A model generated the notes under the pieces. The model saw only the letters and a list, made by a program, of their open reading frames with translations, had not been told where the DNA came from and did no database searches. Of a DNA stretch of 64,000 nucleotides, positions 28,635 to 39,246 are shown one piece after another. Location: the NCBI GenBank assembly GCA_902555275.1, contig CACDRY010000002.1, positions 68,250-132,249 of the forward strand. The letters are read 5' to 3'. The DNA is from an uncultured Pelagibacteraceae bacterium (GTDB lineage: Bacteria > Pseudomonadota > Alphaproteobacteria > Pelagibacterales > Pelagibacteraceae). The position numbers and the translations under genes were made by a program. Every line of letters starts with the position of its first letter. Positions within the stretch are counted from its first letter, which is position 1.

Positions 28635-29535
28635 CTCTCATTATTTCTTCTATAAGTTGTATAAAACTAATATTTTTGTATCTTGCTATTTCAGGTACTA
28701 ATGAAAGCGAGGTCATACCTGGCTGAGTATTAATTTCTAATAAATAAAATTTGTTTTTATAAAATCTGAAATCTGATCTAGATACTCCTCTGCATTTTAA
28801 AAGCCTATGTGCTTTCATAGCTATTGAATTAATTTTATTAAAATTTTTTGAACTTATGTTGACAGGAATTATATGCTCAGTTTTTGCACTAGTACTATAC
28901 TTAGCTTTATAATCATAAAATTTCCTTTTGGGTTTTAGCTCGATTATGCCCAGTTTTTTTTTACCCAAAATAGCAGCTTGAATTTCTCTTCCAGGTATAT
29001 ATTTTTCAATTAAAATATCTCTAAATTTTTCTAATTTCATAAGATTACTATTGAAATTTTTTTTGTTGCAAATATATACTCCTACACTAGATCCCTCATT
29101 AATTGGCTTCAAAACAACAGGAAATTTAAATTTTTTATCAATTTTTTTTATTGTGCTTTTAATCTTAAAATTATTTTTAAAAGAAAATTTAATATATGGT
29201 GGTGTTAAAATATTATTTTTAATAAAGATTTTTTTTGAAATCTCTTTATCAATTGCAATTGAAGATGATAAAACACCAGAATGGGAATATTTTACCTTTT
29301 CAGACTCAAGTATTGACTGGATATAACCATCCTCTCCATACCTACCGTGTAAAAGGTTTAAAACTAAATTTGGTTTAAATTTCCTTAGTTTTTTTACAAA
29401 ACTCCCGTTTGGTTCAATTAATAAAAGCTTATACTTTTTACTTTTTTTTAGTTCGTAGATTACACTTTTGGCTGTTATTAAACTGATTTGTCTTTCATTA
29501 GAGTATCCCCCTGCTACTATTAAAATTTTATCCAT
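28615..29535 (-). CDS. ddl: D-alanine-D-alanine ligase
   Basis: The 306-residue ATP-grasp ligase has VLNLLHGRYGEDGYIQ near the N-terminus, the KPINEGSSVGVYI phosphate-binding loop, and the metal site near LLEINTQPGMTSLSLVPE. It makes the D-Ala-D-Ala dipeptide that MurF adds to the peptidoglycan precursor. Its ATG overlaps the murB stop as TAATG. Confidence 0.95.
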   Translation of the reverse strand: MDKILIVAGGYSNERQISLITAKSVIYELKKSKKYKLLLIEPNGSFVKKLRKFKPNLVLNLLHGRYGEDGYIQSILESEKVKYSHSGVLSSSIAIDKEISKKIFIKNNILTPPYIKFSFKNNFKIKSTIKKIDKKFKFPVVLKPINEGSSVGVYICNKKNFNSNLMKLEKFRDILIEKYIPGREIQAAILGKKKLGIIELKPKRKFYDYKAKYSTSAKTEHIIPVNISSKNFNKINSIAMKAHRLLKCRGVSRSDFRFYKNKFYLLEINTQPGMTSLSLVPEIARYKNISFIQLIEEIMRDASINK

Positions 29536-30443
29536 TATTCAACCACAACAATTTCTAATTCTAATTTTATACCTGTCTGATTTTTTACTTTCTCTTTAAC
29601 AAAATTAATTAAAGACTTCATATCTACAGATTTTGCATTTTTTTTATTAACGAAAAAATTGGCATGTTTCTCAGAGATAACTGCATCCCCATATTTTGTT
29701 TCATTAGGAACACTTGCTCTAATTAGTTCCCAAACCTTTTTATCTGTTTGATTAATAGGATTTTTAAAAGTACTACCACTTGTTTTAATTTTAGTTGGTT
29801 GTGCCATATTTTTAACTGTATTTAATTCTTTCATATAATTTCTAATTTCTTCACGATTTTTTTCGTTTCCTTTTAAAGTAGCACTTAAAAAAATTAAATT
29901 TTTAGGTAATTCTATTGATCTGTAATTAAAATTAATTTTGCTTGCTGGTATACTTCTTACTACGCCATTAAAGTCAACCAATTGAATAGAAATAAGAATA
30001 TCTTTAAATTCTTTTTTAAAACATCCAGAATTCATTCTTATACCACCTCCTATAGAGCCTGGAATACATGACATAAACTCTAATCCAGAGATGTTATTTT
30101 TCATTGCAAATTCTGAAACTTTTTTTTGTGAAGCTGCAGTTCCAGCAATGATTGTTTTGCTATCTAGAAGGGTAATATTTGAGAAATTTTTACCTAACTT
30201 TATTACTGTACCTTGATATGTATCATCATCAAATAATACATTTGACCCATTCCCTAAAATAAATATTTTACCTCTTAAAGAATAGAGTTTTAGGTATTCT
30301 ATTAAACCCTTAAGAGAGTTTGGTTTAAAAAAAATTTTAGTTTTTCCGCCGATATTGAACCAATTAAGATTTTTAATATTCTGATTAAAAAAAATATCCC
30401 CATCTATTGACAATATTGCTTTTTTTATATCTGCTACTTCCAT
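29535..30443 (-). CDS. murB: UDP-N-acetylenolpyruvoylglucosamine reductase
   Basis: The protein is 302 residues from the ATG at 30443, which overlaps the murC stop as TAATG. The frame extends to 30473, but that start would overlap murC by 31 bases. FAD-binding segments FILGNGSNVLFDD and MSCIPGSIGGGIRMNSG are present, as is the catalytic serine in SGSTFKNP. It reduces enolpyruvyl-UDP-GlcNAc to UDP-MurNAc with NADPH. Confidence 0.95.
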   Translation of the reverse strand: MEVADIKKAILSIDGDIFFNQNIKNLNWFNIGGKTKIFFKPNSLKGLIEYLKLYSLRGKIFILGNGSNVLFDDDTYQGTVIKLGKNFSNITLLDSKTIIAGTAASQKKVSEFAMKNNISGLEFMSCIPGSIGGGIRMNSGCFKKEFKDILISIQLVDFNGVVRSIPASKINFNYRSIELPKNLIFLSATLKGNEKNREEIRNYMKELNTVKNMAQPTKIKTSGSTFKNPINQTDKKVWELIRASVPNETKYGDAVISEKHANFFVNKKNAKSVDMKSLINFVKEKVKNQTGIKLELEIVVVE

Positions 30444-31834
30444 TAAAAAATATTTTTCAAATTTTTCATCCAATTTGATATAGATCCTGCACCCATACCT
30501 ATATAAATTTTTTCACCAAATACATTCTGTTTTATAAATCTACGTAATTGTAATTCATGGTCAACATGTATTAATTTAACATTAGAATTTTTTATTATTA
30601 ATTTTGCAAATGAATTATATGTAAAATTAAGTTTTAGTTTTTCGTTAGCCTTGTAAATTGGACACAATAAAACCGTATCTGCCATTTTAAAACATTTTGA
30701 AAATTCCTTTTTCAAATTTATTAATCTTGAAATTCTGTGTGGTTGAAAAACACACACAATTTCTTTACTTTTATAGACATTTCTAACACCATCTAGAACT
30801 GAACTTATTTCTGTTGGATGATGAGCATAATCATCATAAAAACTTATGTTGTTATGATTGAATAAATGTGAAAACCTTCTCTGAACCCCTTTAAAATTGT
30901 ATAGTCCATGTCTAATATACTTTTCAGGTAGTCCTAGTGTAAATGCTAATGAAACTGCAGCTGTTGCATTTTGAATATTATGGACTCCGATCATTGGAAG
31001 CTTTATTCCTTTAATTATTTTTTTTTTGCTCGGTATATTTATTTTTATATCGAAACTGGAGAACTCGGCTGTCTGCTTTATATTTATTATTTGAAAATTA
31101 GACCTTTTATTTTTGCCATATGTATAAAAATTTTTGTTTACTGATTTTTTTAGAACTTTTTTAAGGTTTTGATCATCACTGCATATAAATCCTTTACCTA
31201 CAGATGGTATTTTTTCAACAAATTTAAGGAAACTTTTTTTAAGGTTATTAATATTTTTATAAAAATCTAAGTGCTCTGAGTCAAGATTGGTAGCTATTGA
31301 ATACATAAATGGAATTTTTAAAAAACTTCCATCTGACTCGTCAGACTCGGTTACACACCAATTGCTTTTACCCAATTTTGCAGAATTACCAAATGAATTT
31401 AATACACCACCATTAATTATAGTTGGGTCTAAATTAGCTTCAGAAAAAATACTGGATACTAATGATGTTGTTGTTGTTTTTCCATGTGAGCCAGTCACCA
31501 CAATATTCCTCATGAAGGATACTATATGACCCAACATATCTCCTCTTGTATAAATAGGTAATTTTTTTTTGATAGCTTCAACTAGTTCTGGGTTATTTTT
31601 TTTAATAGCTGAGGAAATCACCAGAACAGTCGTTTTTTTTATATTCGCTTTTTTATGATTTAAAAATACCCTTATTTTTTTTTCATTTAACCTCTCAATA
31701 TTTCGATTATTTACAATATCGCTACCTTGAACTTTGTAGCCTAATCCATTCATAATCATTGCTAAACCACTCATACCTATTCCACCAATACCAACAAAAT
31801 GAATAAGTTCATTTTTGCCTAAATCAATTTTCAT
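30443..31834 (-). CDS. murC: UDP-N-acetylmuramate-L-alanine ligase
   Basis: The protein is 463 residues from the ATG at 31834. A TTG four codons upstream is possible, but the ATG fits the family and overlaps murG by 11 bases. The N-terminal UDP-binding motif is IHFVGIGGIGMSGLA, the ATP loop is GSHGKTTTT (residues 115-123), and later segments include YDDYAHHPTEI. It adds L-Ala to UDP-MurNAc, the first amino acid of the stem peptide. Confidence 0.97.
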   Translation of the reverse strand: MKIDLGKNELIHFVGIGGIGMSGLAMIMNGLGYKVQGSDIVNNRNIERLNEKKIRVFLNHKKANIKKTTVLVISSAIKKNNPELVEAIKKKLPIYTRGDMLGHIVSFMRNIVVTGSHGKTTTTSLVSSIFSEANLDPTIINGGVLNSFGNSAKLGKSNWCVTESDESDGSFLKIPFMYSIATNLDSEHLDFYKNINNLKKSFLKFVEKIPSVGKGFICSDDQNLKKVLKKSVNKNFYTYGKNKRSNFQIINIKQTAEFSSFDIKINIPSKKKIIKGIKLPMIGVHNIQNATAAVSLAFTLGLPEKYIRHGLYNFKGVQRRFSHLFNHNNISFYDDYAHHPTEISSVLDGVRNVYKSKEIVCVFQPHRISRLINLKKEFSKCFKMADTVLLCPIYKANEKLKLNFTYNSFAKLIIKNSNVKLIHVDHELQLRRFIKQNVFGEKIYIGMGAGSISNWMKNLKNIF

Positions 31835-32900
31835 TAATAAGCTCAATCAGTTTAGATTTATTTTTTTCCCATGTATTTTCTTTATTGAATTTAATTAAAT
31901 TATTTTTTTTAGAAAAGTATTCATTTTGATCTTTAAATATTTTTACCATTAAATCTGTGAAATTATTTTTGTTTATATCTTTTTGCATCATCAACCAGCA
32001 AGATTTATTTTTTTCATATAATTTTGCATTGTAGTATTGATGATTATCTTTAGCATACGGATATGGAATTGCCACAAATGGAATATTTAAATAAGCTAAT
32101 TCTGAAATTGTAGATGCGCCAGACCGAGTAATAGCTAAATCATAATTAATAGCTTTTGTTAATAATTTATCTTCAAAGTAAAATAACTCATGCTCAATGT
32201 GGTTTTTTTGATATAATTCTCTGATATTTTCTTTTGATTTCAAATTAATTACTTGTTGCAAAACTTGAATTTTCTCTATTTTTGATAATTTTATTATAAT
32301 TTCAGAAATAAATTCGTCAAAGAATTTTGCCCCCTGACTTCCTCCGACAATTAATATTTTCTTTTTTTCTTCAATTGTCGTCTTTTCATTTTTTTTAAAT
32401 TCATAAATTTCTTTTCTGAGTAATGGTTTCACTAGATAAATTTTATTTAAGTTTTTTTTAGAAATACCTTTTAAATTTTTTTCATAACAAATAATTTTTT
32501 TTGCAAAATTAAGCATTAATTTGTTTGCTCTTCCTAGAACTAAATTTGGTTCAAAAATATAAATTTTTATATGTAATAAATTTGAAGCCAAACATAAAGG
32601 TAGGGACATATATCCACCAGTACTAATTAAAATATTAAAATTATTTAATTTTAAGTATTTGTAAGATTTAATTATTGAAATACAAAATTTAATTAAATTG
32701 TATGGAAGTAACAATAAGTTTGAAAATAAATTTGGTACATCAATTAATGAATAATAGTAATTGTCATCATTAATAAATTTTGATCCTCTTAAATCTGTTG
32801 AAATTTTTACCTCAAAATCATTTTTTAAAGCATCATATATACCCAATGACGGGATTACATGTCCACCCGAGCCACCAGTTGCGATAAGTATTTTTTTCAC
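31824..32900 (-). CDS. murG: MurG, lipid II-forming GlcNAc transferase
   Basis: The 358-residue GT-B enzyme has the N-terminal ATGGSGGHVIPS motif (residues 7-18), a middle LIVGGSQGAKFFDE segment and TRSGASTISELAYLNIPFVAIPYP, the donor-sugar site. It transfers GlcNAc to undecaprenyl-PP-MurNAc-pentapeptide at the inner face of the inner membrane. It starts three bases after ftsW. Confidence 0.96.
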   Translation of the reverse strand: MKKILIATGGSGGHVIPSLGIYDALKNDFEVKISTDLRGSKFINDDNYYYSLIDVPNLFSNLLLLPYNLIKFCISIIKSYKYLKLNNFNILISTGGYMSLPLCLASNLLHIKIYIFEPNLVLGRANKLMLNFAKKIICYEKNLKGISKKNLNKIYLVKPLLRKEIYEFKKNEKTTIEEKKKILIVGGSQGAKFFDEFISEIIIKLSKIEKIQVLQQVINLKSKENIRELYQKNHIEHELFYFEDKLLTKAINYDLAITRSGASTISELAYLNIPFVAIPYPYAKDNHQYYNAKLYEKNKSCWLMMQKDINKNNFTDLMVKIFKDQNEYFSKKNNLIKFNKENTWEKNKSKLIELINEN

Positions 32901-32903
32901 TAG

Positions 32904-34013
32904 TTAATCTAATTTTCTTTTAGTTAAATTTAAAATTAATCCCGATAAAATTGCTGTACAAACTATAGATGACCCTCCATAACTTAAGAAAGGTAGAGTC
33001 ATGCCTGTTGTTGGAAGAATTCTTAAATTAACACCTATGTGAATAAAAGTCTGTAACAAAATTAAAGAAATACAACCAGTTAAAATAAGTTTATATAAAT
33101 CCTCGTTAATAAAGTTAATTTTTCTTATTACTCTATATGAAAAAATTAGATATAAAAATAGTATTACAATGACTATAATTGCACCAAACTCTTCCGATAT
33201 AACTGAAACTATATAATCTGTATGTGCCTCAGGCACTCTTGAATTTAAAGTGCCTTCTCCAATACCTTTTCCAAAAAAACCACCGTTTATAATTGCATCA
33301 CTTGCTCTTTCTGCTTGATAATTGTTGTTGGAACTTGAATCTAAAAATGTGAAAAGCCTAATTTTTATATATTCAAATTTTGGAATAAATAGTATCAAAT
33401 AACTTACAGTTGAACCAACAATGAGAAAGAATATAAAAAATACAAAAATATTTACACCAGAAATAAAAATCAAAGCTAACCAAACCATTGATATTAAAAT
33501 TGTTTGTCCAATATCAGGTTGATAAACAAGTAATATTAATATTGGCACAGTGAATAAAGTGCTCAAGAAGTATTTGAAATATAATCGTCTACTTTGAATA
33601 GTTAACATTAATGATAAGGCTACAATAAAAAAAGGTTTAACAATCTCTACTGGTTGGAATCTTGGTAAAAATATCAAATCTAGCCATCTTTTTGATCCCT
33701 TAACCTCTATTCCAAGAAAAGGAACTAAAAGCAAACTTAAAAATGCAATGAGGAATAAAATCAACGAAAAATTAATTAAAATTTTTTGATTTAAAAATGA
33801 GAATATTATCAAAATCACTATTGCTAAAACTATGAAAGCGAAATGTTTAAAAAAAAAATAATATGATTTGGTATCTAATTTATCTGAAGCTATCAGTGAA
33901 GTAGAGACTAATGAAAAGAAAAGACCTAATAAAAATAAAGATAAAATTATGAATAATATAAATTTGTCTATATTTTTCCACCAGTCATAAAAATTATCTA
34001 AATATTTATTCAT
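32904..34013 (-). CDS. ftsW: FtsW, SEDS-family septal peptidoglycan polymerase
   Basis: The 369-residue integral membrane protein has about ten spans. SEDS signatures include GVEVKGSKRWLDLIFLPRFQPVE early and TTGMTLPFLSYGGSS near the end, with the catalytic-loop acidic region around SRVPEAHTDYI. FtsW polymerises glycan strands at the septum together with FtsI. Its ATG overlaps the murD stop as ATGA. Confidence 0.95.
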   Translation of the reverse strand: MNKYLDNFYDWWKNIDKFILFIILSLFLLGLFFSLVSTSLIASDKLDTKSYYFFFKHFAFIVLAIVILIIFSFLNQKILINFSLILFLIAFLSLLLVPFLGIEVKGSKRWLDLIFLPRFQPVEIVKPFFIVALSLMLTIQSRRLYFKYFLSTLFTVPILILLVYQPDIGQTILISMVWLALIFISGVNIFVFFIFFLIVGSTVSYLILFIPKFEYIKIRLFTFLDSSSNNNYQAERASDAIINGGFFGKGIGEGTLNSRVPEAHTDYIVSVISEEFGAIIVIVILFLYLIFSYRVIRKINFINEDLYKLILTGCISLILLQTFIHIGVNLRILPTTGMTLPFLSYGGSSIVCTAILSGLILNLTKRKLD

Positions 34014-35314
34014 ATTTTGATTTTCTGAAACATAACTTTTATAATTTTATTAAAAAATTTCCCCCTATCTTCAAAATTTTTAAATTGATCAAAAGAGGCA
34101 GCTGATGGACTAAAAAGAATTACTTTTCTAGTATTATCTTTTTTAATATAGTTCTTTAAAATTTTGATAATCTTACTAAGTGTTGATGAAGACTTATAAG
34201 AAATTTTATTTCGTAGCAAATTTATTAAAAAATTTCTATCTTTTCCATAAACAAAAGCTTTAATATTTCGAAAATATTTTTTTTTTAATTTAAGTTTGTC
34301 TCCCTTTTTAGCAAGTCCTCCTAATATCCAATAAATATTTTTATAACTTTCAAGTAGAGGAGCTGTTGATGAAAAACTAGTAGATTTTGAGTCATTAATA
34401 ATTAATAATTTTTTTGATTTATAGATTATTTGCTGTCTATAATCTAAACCTTTAAATTTATTTGCAGTATTTATGACTGTTTTAGAATTTATTTTGAATA
34501 TCTTGGCAATACTAAAAACAAAACTAAGATTTTTTCTATTACTAGGATTATTAAAGTAAATATTATCTATCTTCTTAAAATAATTTTTATTTTTTAAATA
34601 ATTTATTTTTATAACTTTTGATTTAATTTGATTATTTTCAATTAATTTATTTAGAAAATTATTCTCATTATCTATGAAAGCATAGTCTTTATTATTTTGG
34701 GATTTAATAATTTTAAATTTTGCTTCTGCATAATTTTTAAAAGTTCGATGCCTTTCAAGATGATCTGGATTAAGATTAAGAATAATTGAGTACTTAGATC
34801 TATAGTATTTGCTATAATCAAGTTGATAAGAAGATGCTTCAATTACAAATATTGTATTATTTTTAATTTTTTTCTCCATTAATACTGGATATCCAATATT
34901 TCCAGTTAATCTGACGTCTTTTTTATTATTTTTTAAAACTTCGTATAACAGTTTAGAAGTAGTCGATTTACCATTTGTTCCTGTAACTGTAATTTTTTTT
35001 ATTTTTGGGTAACTAATTTCAAATATATCAAGCTCTGAAATGATTTTAGACCTATTTTTAAGCAAGAAACTAGAAATTTTACATTTGTTAATATCTATCC
35101 CGGGACTTAAAACTATAAAATCAACGTTTATTGTAGATAATTTACGAATATTTATAAATTTTTTTTTTAAGTTAGAAGGTACATTTTTTTTATTATCATC
35201 AAAAATTGTACAAATATTATTTTTTTTTAAAAAATTAAAACAAGCAATGCCTGACTTTCCAAATCCATAAATTAAAATATTCTTATTTTTAAAATAAATT
35301 TGTCTTTCATTCAT
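34010..35314 (-). CDS. murD: UDP-N-acetylmuramoyl-L-alanine-D-glutamate ligase
   Basis: The 434-residue Mur ligase has NILIYGFGKSGIACF at the start, the ATP loop TGTNGKST (residues 111-118), and LNPDHLERHRTFKNYAEAKF with the metal-binding and carbamylated-lysine region. It adds D-Glu to UDP-MurNAc-L-Ala. The start overlaps the mraY stop by one base (TAATG). Confidence 0.95.
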   Translation of the reverse strand: MNERQIYFKNKNILIYGFGKSGIACFNFLKKNNICTIFDDNKKNVPSNLKKKFINIRKLSTINVDFIVLSPGIDINKCKISSFLLKNRSKIISELDIFEISYPKIKKITVTGTNGKSTTSKLLYEVLKNNKKDVRLTGNIGYPVLMEKKIKNNTIFVIEASSYQLDYSKYYRSKYSIILNLNPDHLERHRTFKNYAEAKFKIIKSQNNKDYAFIDNENNFLNKLIENNQIKSKVIKINYLKNKNYFKKIDNIYFNNPSNRKNLSFVFSIAKIFKINSKTVINTANKFKGLDYRQQIIYKSKKLLIINDSKSTSFSSTAPLLESYKNIYWILGGLAKKGDKLKLKKKYFRNIKAFVYGKDRNFLINLLRNKISYKSSSTLSKIIKILKNYIKKDNTRKVILFSPSAASFDQFKNFEDRGKFFNKIIKVMFQKIKI

Positions 35315-36399
35315 TATCTAAGTTTTAATGTTGCAAGACCTATCATAGCTAAGATAATTGATATGATCCAAAATCTAATAACTACAGTTGACTCAGGCCA
35401 ACCTTTTTTTTCAAAATGATGATGTATTGGCGCCATTTTAAATATTCTTTTACCAGTTAGTTTGAATGATATTACTTGTGCAATTACTGAAACGGCTTCT
35501 AAGACAAACAGTCCACCTGTAATAGCAAGAACAATTTCGTGTTTAGTAATTATGCCAACTGCCCCTAATGATCCACCTAATGCTAAAGACCCTGTGTCAC
35601 CCATAAATATTTTTGCAGGTGGAGCATTAAACCACAAGAAACCTAGACAAGATCCTATTATTGCACCACAAAAAATAGAGGACTCTCCTACTCCTTCAAT
35701 ATATGTGATTTGTAAATATTCTGAAAAAACTATATTTCCTGATACATAACTAATAAAAGCAAAACATGCTGCAACCAATATTACAGGCACTGTAGCTAGA
35801 CCATCTAGACCATCTGTTAAATTAACCGCGTTTGACGAACCTACAATAATAAATAAATAAAATGGAATAAAGAACCATCCTAAATTAATTATTATATTTT
35901 TAAAAAATGGAAAATACAAATTTTCAATCTCATTAGATCCACTATAAAAATAAAGAATAAAAATCCCAACTAATGCTAAAATAATTTGGAATATAATCTT
36001 TAGTTTTGAGCTTATACCGTTTGAATTATTTTTTTTAATTTTTTGATAGTCATCGTAAGCTCCTAATAGTCCAAATGACCCAGCTATATAAAGTAAGAAC
36101 CAATTATAGGGGTTTGAAAGGTCACCCCATAAAAGAACTCCTGAGAATATGCCTAGTAAAATCATAAGACCTCCCATAGTAGGTGTTCCTATTTTTTTAA
36201 CTATATGATCACTTGGTCCGTCTTCTCTGATTGGGTCATGAATTTGATGTGACGAAAAATAATTGATAAGTGGACCCCCAACTAAAAAAACTACTATCAT
36301 CGATGTAAACATTGATAGACCGGTTCTTACTGTCAAATATTTAAAAACATTAAGAAAACTAAAAATTTCAACTAAGTTAGAAAATAGACTAAAAAGCAT
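35314..36399 (-). CDS. mraY: Phospho-MurNAc-pentapeptide translocase
   Basis: The 361-residue membrane enzyme has about ten spans. The catalytic segments are GAYDDYQKIKK, NAVNLTDGLDGLA, FMGDTGSLALGG and MAPIHHHFEKKGWPE. It moves phospho-MurNAc-pentapeptide from UDP to undecaprenyl phosphate to give lipid I. The gene overlaps the end of the murE/murF fusion by 11 bases. Confidence 0.98.
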   Translation of the reverse strand: MLFSLFSNLVEIFSFLNVFKYLTVRTGLSMFTSMIVVFLVGGPLINYFSSHQIHDPIREDGPSDHIVKKIGTPTMGGLMILLGIFSGVLLWGDLSNPYNWFLLYIAGSFGLLGAYDDYQKIKKNNSNGISSKLKIIFQIILALVGIFILYFYSGSNEIENLYFPFFKNIIINLGWFFIPFYLFIIVGSSNAVNLTDGLDGLATVPVILVAACFAFISYVSGNIVFSEYLQITYIEGVGESSIFCGAIIGSCLGFLWFNAPPAKIFMGDTGSLALGGSLGAVGIITKHEIVLAITGGLFVLEAVSVIAQVISFKLTGKRIFKMAPIHHHFEKKGWPESTVVIRFWIISIILAMIGLATLKLR

Positions 36400-39235
36400 T
36401 TATTTTGCCTTGTTTTAAGCTTTGACTTATTTTATTTAGTCCTGTGGAGTTTGACCCTTTTATCATTAGATATTCACCATTTTTAATATCATTTATCATA
36501 AAATTTAAGATATCTTTTTTTGAATTAAATATTTTCCCTCTTTTTTGTGGTTTAATTTTGTTAAATGTTTCAATAATATATTTGCCATATACATAAACTT
36601 TATCAATTTTAGTAGCATTAACATACCTAGCAGCTTCCAAGTGAAGCTTTTTAGAATATTTACCAAGTTCCAACATATCACCTAAAAGAATTAATTTTCT
36701 TTTAGATTTAGAATCTAAGCTATTTAATTTATTTAATGCAAATTGAAGTGATAAAGGGTTAGAATTGTAACTTTCATCGATTAGGTTAATTTTTTTTTCT
36801 TTTAACTTAATTAAATTTAAATCTCCTCTTCCTTCTGGAAATTGGTAATCATTAAAAAATGACTTGTCTAATTTTTCTAAATCAAAATATACAGATACTA
36901 CTGCTAAGGTCGATAAAATATTATAAATATAATTTTCTAAATTTTTTTTAATTATAAATTCTAATTTTTTTTCATTATATTTTATATGAATTACAGATCT
37001 AAATTTTCCTTTTTTTATATTAATTAAACTCACATCTGATTTTTTTTGAATTCCAAATGAAATTATTTTCAATTTTTTTATAATAGATTTAGATTTAAAA
37101 AATTTAAAAAATTTGTCATCTGCATTTAATATAATTGTACCACCTTCAAGGATATTGTTAATTATCTCTGATTTAGCACGAGCAATATCTTTCAGATTTT
37201 TAAAATTTTTAATATGCGCATATGAGATATTGGTAATGACACCAACATTGGGCATTATATTTTTTGTTAAAAGATCTATTTCTCCTTTCTTATCCATTCC
37301 AACTTCGAAAATACCTATTTTATCATTTTTTTTTATATTAAATAAAGAAATTGGAACTCCATATTTGTTATTAAATGATTTTTTTGAATAAGATGTTTGA
37401 CATATTTTATTCATCAATTGCCCCAACATCTCCTTTAAAGAAGTTTTACCTGAAGATCCTGTGATTGCTACAGTTGAAATATTAGATGATGCTCTTACAA
37501 TTTTTCCGATTTCAGAAAAAGTCTTTAATGAGTTTTTTACATATATATTGTTTTTGAATTTATTTTTTTTTTTATTTTCGTTTATCGAAACAGAGGCTCC
37601 ATTATTAAAAGCTTGACTAACAAATTTATTTCCATCAAAGTTTTTTCCTTTAATACCAAAAAAAATGTTATTTTTTTTTGTTAATCTTGAATCAATTGAA
37701 GCATCATTAATGTTAATATTTTTTTCTATTTTTTTTTTAGTTATCTCTGAAACAATGTTTGACTTCCAATTTCTGTTTAAAGATTTATTTTTAATTTTAA
37801 TAAATTTTTCAATACATTTTTTATCTGAAAAAAATTTTCTATTTGTATATTCTTGATAGACTTCGTGCCCTTTTCCAGCAATAATAACTACCTCGTTTGA
37901 TTTAATATTCAAAATTGCAGATTTTATAGCATTTTTTCTTGATGGTATTTCTAATATTTTATTCTTTGAAATATTAGACTTGATATCTCTTCTTATTTTA
38001 TCTGGATCTTCACTTCTCGGATTGTCATCTGTTAAATAAATTTTATCACAATATCTATCAGCAATTATTCCCATTATTCTTCTTTTGGGCTTATCTCGTT
38101 CTCCACCACATCCAAAAACTAGATTAATTTTTCTTAATTTAAATTGTTCCTTAACACTTTCAATACAAGTCTTTAAAGCATCTGGTGTATGAGCATAGTC
38201 AAGAATAATAATTCCATTATTGTAAAGTTTTCCAATTTTTTCTAGTCTTCCATTCACTGGCTTTATTTTTTGAACAATTTTTAAGATTTTTTCTAATGGA
38301 ATTTTACTTTTCATTGCAGCCATAATTGCCATCAATAAATTTTTAATCTGAACTCTTCCAATTAATTGCGTTGAAAGAATATATTTTTTTTTATCAAATC
38401 TGAATGTTATTTTCTGTTCATTTTTTAAAAATTGATGATCTAATATTGTAAAACTTGATTTAGCATTTCCAATTGTGAATTTTTTAATTTTATTTAATTT
38501 AGTAATTCTGTTTAATTTTGATGAAATTTTTAAATCATCATCAAAAATAGCATAAGACTTTTTTTTTAATAAAGTTTTAAATAATATTAATTTTGAATTA
38601 AAATAATTTTTATAAGACTTATGATAATCTAAATGATCTCTAGATAAATTCGTAAATATACCAATATCAAATTTTAATCCATTCAATCTATTTTGATTTA
38701 ACCCATGACTGGAGGCTTCCAAAATAACATTTTCAATTTTTTTTTCTTTTAATTTTTGTAAGATCTTATTTATTTGTATTGTATCAAATGTAGTATTGAA
38801 AGATTTATTTTTAATATTTATACCATCAACTCCTAGTGTTCCGATGGAGGCTACTTTAATTTTTATTAAATTTAAAATTTGAAAATAAAAATTTGCTATT
38901 GATGATTTTCCATTAGTGCCTGTAACCGCTATCAAATTATTTGGCTTTTGATTAAATATTTTTAAACTGAATTGAGATAGTAATTTTCTAGGATTTTTAG
39001 TATTTAAATATAAAATGTTATTTTTACTAACAATTTTTTTTATTTTATCAGAAATTATTATTTTTGATCCATTGTTAATCGCATCATTTATAAACAAATT
39101 TCCATCTGTATTAGTTCCTTTAAATGCAAAGAAAATATAACCCTTCTCCACTTCTTTAGAATTAAAAGCTATCCCTCTAAAACTTAATTCATGATATTTT
39201 TTATTTAATTTTGGAAAGTAGTCTTTGAGTAACAT
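36389..39235 (-). CDS. murE/murF: Fused MurE-MurF: meso-DAP-adding ligase and D-Ala-D-Ala-adding ligase
   Basis: This single 948-residue frame joins two Mur ligases with no stop or frameshift between them. Residues 1-480 are MurE: ATP loop TGTNGKSS (105-112), and DNPRSEDP (404-411), the motif that selects meso-diaminopimelate. Residues about 489-948 are MurF: substrate domain from DASIDSRLTKKNN and ATP loop GSSGKTS (593-599). The lengths match two complete enzymes. They catalyse consecutive steps, adding meso-DAP and then D-Ala-D-Ala, so the fusion may channel the tripeptide intermediate. MurE-MurF fusions are known in some bacteria, for example Bordetella. Confidence 0.95.
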   Translation of the reverse strand: MLLKDYFPKLNKKYHELSFRGIAFNSKEVEKGYIFFAFKGTNTDGNLFINDAINNGSKIIISDKIKKIVSKNNILYLNTKNPRKLLSQFSLKIFNQKPNNLIAVTGTNGKSSIANFYFQILNLIKIKVASIGTLGVDGINIKNKSFNTTFDTIQINKILQKLKEKKIENVILEASSHGLNQNRLNGLKFDIGIFTNLSRDHLDYHKSYKNYFNSKLILFKTLLKKKSYAIFDDDLKISSKLNRITKLNKIKKFTIGNAKSSFTILDHQFLKNEQKITFRFDKKKYILSTQLIGRVQIKNLLMAIMAAMKSKIPLEKILKIVQKIKPVNGRLEKIGKLYNNGIIILDYAHTPDALKTCIESVKEQFKLRKINLVFGCGGERDKPKRRIMGIIADRYCDKIYLTDDNPRSEDPDKIRRDIKSNISKNKILEIPSRKNAIKSAILNIKSNEVVIIAGKGHEVYQEYTNRKFFSDKKCIEKFIKIKNKSLNRNWKSNIVSEITKKKIEKNININDASIDSRLTKKNNIFFGIKGKNFDGNKFVSQAFNNGASVSINENKKKNKFKNNIYVKNSLKTFSEIGKIVRASSNISTVAITGSSGKTSLKEMLGQLMNKICQTSYSKKSFNNKYGVPISLFNIKKNDKIGIFEVGMDKKGEIDLLTKNIMPNVGVITNISYAHIKNFKNLKDIARAKSEIINNILEGGTIILNADDKFFKFFKSKSIIKKLKIISFGIQKKSDVSLINIKKGKFRSVIHIKYNEKKLEFIIKKNLENYIYNILSTLAVVSVYFDLEKLDKSFFNDYQFPEGRGDLNLIKLKEKKINLIDESYNSNPLSLQFALNKLNSLDSKSKRKLILLGDMLELGKYSKKLHLEAARYVNATKIDKVYVYGKYIIETFNKIKPQKRGKIFNSKKDILNFMINDIKNGEYLMIKGSNSTGLNKISQSLKQGKINAF

Positions 39236-39246
39236 GGTTTACGCTC

